A stretch of 14,084 bases of DNA from Candidatus Heimdallarchaeota archaeon (GTDB taxonomy: Archaea; Asgardarchaeota; Heimdallarchaeia; Heimdallarchaeales; Heimdallarchaeaceae). The stretch lies in contig JAGLTP010000716.1 in assembly GCA_023135215.1 (NCBI GenBank), forward strand, positions 1 through 14,084, written 5' to 3'. The notes beneath the pieces were generated by a model. The model did not search any database and was not told the origin of the DNA. It worked only from the letters and a program-made list of their open reading frames with translations. The translations under genes and the position numbers were made by a program. This document shows, piece by piece, positions 1-9,900 of this stretch. The stretch's first letter is position 1. Each line of letters starts with the position of its first letter.

Positions 1-896
1 ACGGCATCTTTTTCTATTACTAATACAAATTCTGCATCGGAATCTAAATCTTCAATATCATCTATATTCGGTGAAATAGCTTTTCCTGCTCCAATTGCTC
101 TACAATTAATTGGATCACCTTTTTCCTTAAAATCTATGCGCCCAACAACTATACCTTTGGAGGATGCGCTTATGTTGAGTGAAGACCTAGTTACTTGCAA
201 CATTGCGCTCAAATCCTCTAATAATGAATCAGAGACAGTTTGCTTCTCAAACGAATTAACATCCATGTAAAATACATCTCTTTTGGTACTATGAATATCT
301 CTAGCAAGAATATCGTGAATAAGTCTCATAATGATGGTCATTTGTTCTACAGAGCTTACCGATGCAAGGTTACGAAATTGTCTTTCTATCATTTGCCTTC
401 CTATTAGAACGAGTTCTTGTTCCTCGTCAAATCCTACATTTGTTCCAGCTCTAGAAGGTATATAAAATGAAGCTTCGGATGGGGATAGCATTGCCTGTTG
501 AAGAAAAGCTAAAGAGTATTCCACAAGTAAATTGTTGGTTTCTTCAGATGTTTTAGTATCTACATGAGTAACACCAAAAGGCATGAAATGATCTATTCTA
601 TGATCGAGTTCTTTGCGAACTTCTTGTATCTTTTTCAGAGAAACTGCGTTTTTTATACTGACTCTCATTGCTTCCTTTTGCAGAGAGTATCTTGATAACT
701 TTCGAGTTGGTTCTAATTTATACCATTTCTTTGCACTTCTGAGAAATAGTACAAAAGAACCTCGTTTGAGATCAAAGGTTTCTCTAGCCCATGAATACAT
801 TTCTCTAACTAAAATTTCTTTATCAAAACTAATCGGTTTTTCTAATGCAGGTATAATTGTTGAGTTTCTAAATATGAAATTAAATTCAGGTGGCAT
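1..896 (-). CDS. top6A: DNA topoisomerase VI subunit A (Spo11/Top6A), 3' end cut by window edge
   Basis: This is the DNA-cleaving subunit of type IIB topoisomerase VI, which makes transient double-strand breaks through a tyrosine-DNA link and works as an A2B2 heterotetramer with Top6B. The visible 298 codons are open from the ATG at 896 to the window edge. The 5Y-CAP motif STKRDVFYMD lies at residues 203-212, giving Y210 as catalytic tyrosine. YIPSRAGTNV at 145-154 matches the conserved strand region before it. The stretch LEDLSAMLQVTRSSLNISA, then KGIVVG and GDPINC, is typical of the Top6A/Spo11 core. The TOPRIM domain begins at FVLVIEKDA, with E295 as the metal-binding glutamate; the later DxD lies outside the window. 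In canonical archaeal Top6A the tyrosine is near residue 105, so about 100 N-terminal residues are extra. The EKDA form recalls eukaryotic Spo11. The gene starts two bases after the top6B stop. Family assignment is very secure; completeness is unknown. Confidence 0.95.
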   Translation of the reverse strand, partial: MPPEFNFIFRNSTIIPALEKPISFDKEILVREMYSWARETFDLKRGSFVLFLRSAKKWYKLEPTRKLSRYSLQKEAMRVSIKNAVSLKKIQEVRKELDHRIDHFMPFGVTHVDTKTSEETNNLLVEYSLAFLQQAMLSPSEASFYIPSRAGTNVGFDEEQELVLIGRQMIERQFRNLASVSSVEQMTIIMRLIHDILARDIHSTKRDVFYMDVNSFEKQTVSDSLLEDLSAMLQVTRSSLNISASSKGIVVGRIDFKEKGDPINCRAIGAGKAISPNIDDIEDLDSDAEFVLVIEKDA

Positions 897-913
897 TTTC
901 AATTATTCTCCTT
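894..913 (-). promoter_or_regulatory. Ribosome binding site of top6A inside the top6B 3' end; coupled start
   Basis: On the minus strand AAGGAG (913-908) lies in the last codons of top6B, 11 bases before the ATG at 896-894. The top6B TGA is at 901-899, leaving only two bases between the genes. A ribosome finishing top6B would be delivered to the top6A start, which fixes this ATG as the likely start and implies coupled synthesis of both subunits. Confidence 0.7.
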
Positions 914-3900
914 TTTTTGACTGTTTGAAGATTTCTTAACCGTTGTTGAATTATTGTTGCTTTTAGTCATATCCAACAAGGTTGTCTGTCTAGCTTTAAC
1001 TGATTTATTAGCAGTAGACTTTGTTTTTACTGAAGTTTTTGGTTTTGCTACAGTTGAACCATTCTTTTTAGGTGTAGCTTTTTTAGTAGTAGGTTTTGAA
1101 ACACTAGTTTTCTTAGGTGCTTTCACTTTCTTAGGTGGAAGTCTGCTTTTTAGGCTCTTAACAGCCATATAACTGAGATCTGTATTTTCATCTAGTTGTG
1201 TTGCTGGATAAACTACAAAATCTTTGATGGTGGTAATTCCTAATTTCTTGATTTTGTTAATTATCTCAGGTTTTATCTCAAGATTTCCAATGGGTCGTTC
1301 AAGTATTCCTATCAGCTTCTTAACATTTGGATCCTTTAATGATGCTGATTTCTTCATCTCTGAATCTGGCATTAAAAGCGCTTGAAGAGTGGTTATACCA
1401 CTGCTTTTCAATTGAGCTATATTACCATCAGTAGTATGTGGAAGTGTTTTTCTTATTTCGACTTGATCCTTTTCAGCTTGCTTGAGTAATTCAGGATTCA
1501 AAGAAGCATAAAGTGATCGAAGATCCTTTACAGGAAGTGAAACTATCTTTGAGAGCTGCTGGACTGGAGTTGCGAATAAATCCCACAAATTATTAATATT
1601 TTTACCATGCAACAGAAAAACACTCTGAGCATTAACTTTGATCATGTCAGCAAGATAATAAATCGGAGTTTCCAGAAGCTTATGTATTCTAGTAATTTGA
1701 AGCTTGTTTAATTTTGAAGTTGAAGCTATGAGTTCTTCTGGGGTATTCAGATGTGCGACGGTTGTATATCCGGATATTGTTAATAACTTTTTTATGTTTT
1801 TATCGAATAAACCCATCTTACCTACAGAATAACTCTTTTTCGCCAACGCATCTTTTATCGAAGAGAGACTTAAGGAACTTTGTAATTTCTGTACAGTTGT
1901 TTGCTCCTGTTCTGTCAGAGACATTTTTACTACTTTTCTTACATCTGGAACAACAATAAAATCAATAACCTGAATTATCCCTGCTACTTCTAATTTTGAA
2001 ACTAATCGTTCTTGATTAACAAATAGACTGATAGGAGCTCTTAGAGCAGTTACCATTTCAACAAGTTCTGGCTCGTACTCTGTAATTTCTTTACTCTCCA
2101 AATGTTTGATCAGAGTACCGAATGATCTTATTTTCTGTTTTCTGAGGAAAGGTGTTAATTCTGAACCACGTATAAAACTAGACAATCTCTTCTGTTCATC
2201 ATCTAGCATTCTTTCTACTTTTGTAGATGATAGTTTTGGTAGAAGATTAACACAGTTTAATCTATCGCTCTCAGGTGTTGTTGATTTACAGTAAAGTAGC
2301 AAATCATAGATGCTTACAAGCTTCAATTCCAATACAAGTTTCTGGATATTCTTGGATTGTCTAACGGGTGGTAATGATAGTAATTCTGTTTCAACCATTG
2401 TGCAGACAGTTTCTGTCAGTTTCCAGAGAGAACTTGTCTTTGCTCTGGATTGTTTATTAAAGGTTATAGCTTCTTCAATTGAATAAATAGTATTCGTCTC
2501 TAATTGTGATATGTTACTTCCACTGAGTAATTCAGAAGGTAGATTCGTCAGTTCTTTTTGGAGATCATTTAAAAGATTAATTGATATATTTCTAAGATTT
2601 CTTAGGAATGTTTTTTCTGAGATCTGTTTCTTTATCTTGATACTATCTTCGAGTAATAACTCTCTAATATTTCTATATGGGAGTTTAGCTACTTGATCGA
2701 TACTATTTCTAGATGGAGCTAAAAGAATAGGTGATCTTGATAGATAAGGAACCAACGCCTTGAATCGCTTATTTATTTTTGAATGTAGATGCGATTTTGT
2801 TTTGTCATAGATTTCAGATTTATGTTTTTCAAGTAGAAGTAAATATTCAATAGTTGTATCTGACATTTCTAATTTTTGATCTTTGTGTTCAAGATTGAGT
2901 ATTTGAGATAGGAGTAAACCTTTGCTAAAAATGAAATTAATTACAGTATTGATACTATCTCGCTGTTTTTTCTCCATGGTCATTTTATCTATGCTAGGAG
3001 CCAAATATGCTAAATCCAATATTGATAAGGAAAACTCAGTATTTGGATCAAAATCTTTCAAACTTAGTTGCTTAAAGATTTTTATCTTATCTAGGATATA
3101 ATTTGGAATTTTCTCAAGTTTTACTTTATCCTCGAAAAGGTCTACATACGTCTTGATGTCCTTCTGTTTCAGAATGTCTATATCTTTTTTGGAGAACAAC
3201 TTATTCTCTTTAATTAATGGATGATGACCTAAGTTGCCTTCAACTAATGAATAACGTAGTTTTTCAACTTCAGTTTGTTTAAGGGAAAGAATTGAAGATA
3301 ACTCTTTGTTTGTTAATAAGTACAAATCTTCAACTGTTTTAATCGATTTGAGTAAATTCTGCCAGCTTTTTATTGTTACATTGGGGAATAATAATAATTG
3401 TATTGGAGTATTCAATCTTCTTTGTATTTTGTTTCCTAAAGCTCTGGATATTGGATAATCTTCCTGTTTCAAAGAGTAGATCAAATCGTCCATTGTAGCA
3501 TAATGTTTAAGAGTTTCCTTCTTTGTTTCAGCATCAAAAATCTTGATTTTGCTTAGTTGAACCTTTTTGCTAACATCTGTTTCTATCTTCTTATATGATA
3601 ATGTTGATAGTGAAGAAATTATCTTTTCTTTGAATGAAGCGGGAGTCAAATTAGTCCAAAACGAGCTAGGTTTGATAATAAGCTCCCCAACGGTGAATAT
3701 TCCCTTCAAGGCTAGATTTTCAGTATCAGATTTTGAAAGAAAAGACAATGAAGAAACAGGATTCTGGAATGATTGATTGATTTTATGTCCTGATATACTT
3801 AATGAATCCTTATTCTGTTCTAAAACAGTGACTAAATCGACAACTGTGTTTACATTAGAGACACTAACTTTTTTTGAGAATAATTCATCTGGGTTGCCAT

Positions 3901-6900
3901 TTTCAAGATATTGTGATATTGATATATATTCGCTTTCAACAGCTGTTTTGTTCGCAGAAAATAGTTTCATGAATCCTATGATTTTATTCTTTTCAGCTTG
4001 AGTACTTGAGGAAATTAGTTCCTGCACTGTTGTTATTCCCATTTCAAAATAATCTCTTTTGATATCTGAAAGAGTATTATCGGATATACTTGGATAATAT
4101 AGGATTGAAGTTTCCAGAGCTGATTTTGTTTTCTTTCGTATTTGTTGTATTTTCTTCTCTGAAACGAGCCAGTCATAAATGGAATTTTCAGCAAGATCAT
4201 CAAGAGAATAAATTCCAATCGATCTCAAGAAATTTCTATCTGCTGTTGATAAGAAAAAGAATTCATCAGCAATCTTATCAGCTATTGTATCAATCTTCTG
4301 GATAATATTATCGATTTTAAAACTATCAATCAAATTTTGTATATCAGAGACTTTTGTCTTTGTTGTTGATGCAACTATACTAGGGGACATAAAGAATAAA
4401 TCAGCTATAATTGTGAAATCTGCTTTTTTCCATTTATCCAGGATTTTTGGATCAACTTCAAGATATTTCAGATTTGCTAGAAGATAAGGAGCAAATTTAG
4501 CATAAATCTCTTCATCTTCCTTAAAAGATGGAGAGGTTATAAGAGCTTTATATGACGAAAATCCTTTCTGTTGTAGCAAATTTTCCAACTCAGAGAGAGG
4601 TTCTACGAACCCAGATTCTCTTATACTTTTAATCAATGAGAGAGAATGCAGAATTTCATCTTGAATATTCTTAGGAAGTTTCTTTATGAAAATAAGATGT
4701 TCAATGATTGTAGTTAGTCCTTTTTCATAACAAAAATCGATGGATTCTTGTGTAATTGTGGATAGGTAACTTATATTATATGACAGTTTATCTCTCAAAG
4801 CATTAATGTCACTTGATTTCAATCGTGTATTCTTCACAATGTATTCAATTGGAATGAAATACAGGTGCTCGATTGTAGAAACACCTATTTGAAGGAGTGG
4901 AGTGGTTAGTTTAGCTGCTAAGGTTAGTTTCTCTAACCCTATACCTTGTTTCTTTATATTTTTGAGAAGCTTAACTAGATAATTTGGATCTTCTTTTTGG
5001 TTGTCGAGTAGTTTATGCAAGCTAGAAGACCAGTTCTTTGGGGGCATTTCCAATAAGTTTGTGTAGGTTATGATACCGTTACTTAGCAAATCTTTAATCT
5101 CAGTATCTTTTAATTTTAGAGACTTTCCGATTAAAGTAATTGGTGTTAAGAGATATGAAGTAAGTTTCACTATTTTGTTACGTTCTTCATTTGATAAGGG
5201 TAATAAATCTAGATTCAATTTCGAAGCTTGAACAAGCGAAACACAACCGTAATCAGCTAAAGTTTTTCTTGTATCTTGAGATATTTCAGGAAATAGGCTT
5301 AAATCCATTCCAGTTTGTTTAACACTTTGCTCTAGAAGTTTTATATCTTGAGTTGTTTTGTTTCGAGTAATCTTCTCCTCTGGAATCTTTGTAATTGTTG
5401 AGAGTAGAGGTGTAGGAACTAATAGGAATTGGTAAAGATTCTTTATTCCATGACTCTTTAACATATCAATTTGTTTAGCAGTAAGATTCTCAACTGAAGA
5501 CAAGGGAAGGCTTTTCAGAGAGAGAATCAAGGAATAAACATCAGCTAGTAAGCTTTCATTTTCAACAATTTTGCTATCGAGTGAAAGTAGTTCATCTAAA
5601 TAGATTATTTTTTCATCTTTTAGTTTCTTTAGAACAGATGGGTCAGTGATTATTTTTGTATCTTCAAGTTTAATTGCCCAATCTGGTGGACTGAATTGTA
5701 TAATATTGCTATTCAAAAATTCTGTAATCTTTGAATACAAACTCTGATATTGTTCATTTTGAGATAAGAGCAATAAACCTGAGATTATATTTATCCCACC
5801 TAGTTGAGTGAGAGAGATCAATTGTTTAACACTTAATGACAAGTCAGAAGTTAGCCAGGAGATTGGTTTAAACATATTTGAAGTTGCGATTCTTATTATT
5901 GATTTCTCAACATCATCTAGCTCAAAAACTGGATGGGGAATGAAATCGGTTATTAATAAAGCGCTTGATAATCCATATTTCATAAATTGTCTTTCTGCCT
6001 TGTTTGGGAACGATAAAGAATGATCTATAAACTGTGAAAATGTTTCAGACATTTTCTTACTTAAATCAAACTCTCTCTGGAATATCCTTATTTCTGATGT
6101 TGTTTCTTTTGAGACACCGGTTAACTCAGTTAAATTGAGTGAGAGAAGTTCTATAACATGTTTTATCCCTTTGTTCCACAAAACTGATTTTGTAGGAATA
6201 CTAATGCCAGGGATTGATAATACATTCAAACATAAGAAGCTGACGAGCTGTTCGATGAACGCAATGCTTGAGGTTTTTACAATCTTGTCTGATTCTGTTA
6301 GTTGCATTAAAGCCTCAGGTATGAAACCAAATAAATCCTCTGCAGCCTTTTTAGTTGGATCAAATTCTAAGGATTTTAATAACAGAATTATAGGTTCATT
6401 TAGCTTTAATTGAGCACCTTTAGAGAGAGTAAAAGCACCTTTCCTAATCTTATTTACTTCTTTAGGAACAGAACCCTCGAATGCACTTTTGAGATCTTTA
6501 TCTGAGCTATTAAATAGATCTATAAGTCTAAGAATCCCTTCTCCTATCAATCTTAGTTTATCCTCTGATGAAAGCTCTTTAATTCTATAAACAGAGATAT
6601 GACATGCATTGAGAAAATCTCTCATGTAATCTCCTGAAACACTTATAGAGGGATAAGCTTGATAGTTCAAGCTATACAGATCTTGAACATATTCCTTACC
6701 AGTTCTAAGTAATGAATTGATCTTTCCTTTTGATAAAACACTGAATTCTTCTAGTTTTATTCCCTTTCTTTTGACCTCTTTCATTAGGTTTTCAGGTGTT
6801 ATACGATCTAGAAATCGCTGGACTTTCTTTTCACTCATTTTTAGAAGAAGAGCAATTGTAGAGATATCTTCTGTTATGAATGAAAGGATATCCCCTACTC

Positions 6901-9900
6901 CAGAATAAATCAGCTTACGAACTTGGTTATTATCCAAGCCTATGAATGCAACAGAGGCTCGATATAATTGAACTTCTCGGAAGATGTCCAGTTTTACTAA
7001 AGCAGGACGCGACTCTCTTATTTCTTCCATGCGAGAGATAAAGTCCTGGATTGAGTTTATTCCAATATCATTTAGTTTCTCCAAATAATCCTCTTCTATA
7101 GAAGGACATACTGAAAGAGGAATTGCAGAACTTATGCGTCTTTCAGCAAGTTCATCAAAAGAGATAAGATCTAATGCATGAAACTCTTGATAAATTGGAT
7201 TTTGAGTAATCTGCTGCAACTCATCCTTATTTACTAATGCAAGATCAATTACTGAATTTATCTCATGAAATTCCAGTCGTTTCAATTCATCATATGAAAG
7301 AAATCCAATAAATCTTATAGACCCTGAAAGAAGCTCTTTTGCTTTCTTGTATTCTTCAATCGAAAGAACTTCTGAGATACCCATAATGCTTGCAGAGTAG
7401 AAGAGTGATTCAATATCAGAAATACCTATGTCTTTTAGCTCCTCTATTTTCTTTTCTGATAAGAACTTTGAAGGTCTTACTATATGAGCTTGAGATAAGC
7501 GGAAAGCAACTATATCAGAATAGGTTAATGCCTCTTTTATTTCTCTTATTTCTTTTTGAGAGTTGCCAGTTATTTCGGAAATTTGTTTTACAGGAATTGA
7601 AAAGAAATCGATTAATGTATTAACTGAGGATTTACTTAATTTAAGAGCGATTTTTCGAGGTAATCCCATGGAAGCAATTGGTATAGCTAGTTCCATGATT
7701 AATCTATCTAACGAATCATTTTCCAATAAGCGTGAGTAAAATGGTTGAAGAGCTGAATGTTCTTCAAAATCAATTTCGAAAACATCTCCAATTATTACGT
7801 TTTTATATTCTTCTCGTCTTGCTTTTCTGATTCGAGTAAAGAATGGAGTGATTCTTAGAGGAAGCTCTAGAATTGATCTAATTAAAGTTAAATTGTAATT
7901 CTCTGTTAGATATTGTTGATCCTTCCCCATTAAGTCTTTTATCACCTTATTATCGGTAATTACATCAAATAACGTTTTATTCTCTATATCTTGAACTACT
8001 TTCTTGAAATAAGATGAGTTATATACAGTGGCTGGGAGATTAGCAAAGTAATGAAAAGCTTGCATTATGATAATTTTCGAAGAATATGTGGATACAACAC
8101 GGAACAGAACTGGATCTGTAAGATCTGCATCAGGGATGAAAAGCAGTTGATAAACATAATCAATGTTATTTTGCTCAAGAATCTCCATTGAATACTCTGA
8201 GATCTCTGTGAATATTTTTAGTGGTAGTGTTAGATATTTTTGAACTGCTGAGATTTTTTTCCATATTTCTGGATTAGAGTAATAGTATTGCTCCTCTGTT
8301 GAATAATGTAGCTCTTGTATTGTTTGAAAACGTTCAAATTGAAATATTGAATCTTTGCTTAGTACTCTTTGTTCATGTTTATCAAACAGTTGTGTTTCAA
8401 AGGCAAAAATACCTTTATTTTCATAGAGAGCTTGAATGCTAGATGTTGTCAAAGAGGTTATATTTTCCTTGATTTCATCTGGTTGAGCTTTAATTAATTT
8501 ACTAATCTTTTGAGCAGGAGCCATAATGAATTCTGCTATAGTTTTAATTCCATTTTCTCTAAGAATTTCAGTATTGGTAAACGATATAGATGGTAAGAAA
8601 TAAACTGGTAATGAAAAGTAACCGAAGATATCTGATAAATCTAAAGCATTCTTTATAGTTTCAAATCTTTCATTAGCAATTCCTGTCTTTTCCATAAGTG
8701 CTTCTGGTGAAGATAACATGAAACCTAGTAAAGTGGATATGCTAGCTTTTCTTAGTATTTCGATAATCTCTGGATCTAACATATCTGATATATGATTAAG
8801 TGGAAGGTTCAGGATTGCTTTAAAAGATTCAATAACATCCCAAGGTAGAGAATCTATTGTCCATTTATCCTTTGAAGTTGAGAAATAAAGATCCTCAATT
8901 GTGACTATATTATGTATATCTAATTCTCTTACAATCCTAGGTTCTAAAATTCCAAGCTCTGATAGATCTATTCCAGTATCACTTATTCGTACATTTCTTT
9001 GCAATGATTGAGCTTCTTCAATTTTAATACCTAAATAATCACCTAAATCTGAGGGTTGACTTACTAATAAATCAATAATTTTGGTTATTCCATGATTACG
9101 AAGGGTGTTCAATTGTTGTGTAGATAAAGTAGAAACTTGTATATCATCTATATATTTGTCTTCTTCCGTTTCTTCATCTTTAACAGTTCTCTTAATCTCC
9201 TGTTCCCAAGTCACTAAGGTTAATGGAGATCGTAGAAGTTTCCTAAACTTTTCTATCACATTCCAATTGACAAAAGCTGATGAGAATGTGAGAGGATTTG
9301 CAAGATAGAAGATTTTGTCTACAGTATCATATCCAGATAGAATTAAAGAAACAATCTCGGGAGAGGAGAATCTTTCAGACTCTTCAAACTCAAATGAAAC
9401 TAAGGACTCATATTTATTTCCTTTTTTCTCAAAGAAAAAGGTTCCTTGTTTTAGAATTGAAAAATTATCAAACAACTGATTGATAATTTCCTCTTCTTTT
9501 CCAAGAATGGATACTAATTCTGCAACAGTATAATCAAAGATTTGATGGATGGCTATTATACCATAATTTCTCAATTTATCATAATCATCCAAAGTGAGAC
9601 CACTAATTCTAGATATCGGAAGAGCTAGGCTTCGCAAAAACTCATCATATTCGCTGATAAGAACTATTTGTTGATTAAATTCGCTCTCTTCTTCGATATC
9701 TCTTGTTTTAATTTTATTGTATAAATTCAAAGCTAACTTTCTTTCTTTTGTTGAAGTAAGTTCTGACTCAATTATCTCAGGAAGTAAATCTAAAAACTGT
9801 CTAATTGTTACAATATTTCGTAATTTTAACTTTAGTAATGTATCTTTCAATTCAGGATGTTCTTTGAACTTACTAGAATATATCTGAGTAAGCTCAATTA

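Noticed and set aside
613..939. Plus-strand open frame of 108 codons over the top6A start
   Set aside because: It lies antisense to the securely identified Top6A N terminus and the top6B stop; composition is typical of a shadow frame and no ribosome site was seen.
954..1172. Plus-strand frame rich in Val, Leu and Phe that looks like a small membrane protein
   Set aside because: It is the antisense of the lysine-rich tail of Top6B: Lys codons read backwards give Phe and Leu, which mimics a hydrophobic helix.
6135..6413. Plus-strand open frame of 92 codons inside top6B
   Set aside because: Antisense to regular helical units on the other strand; no start context or recognisable protein.
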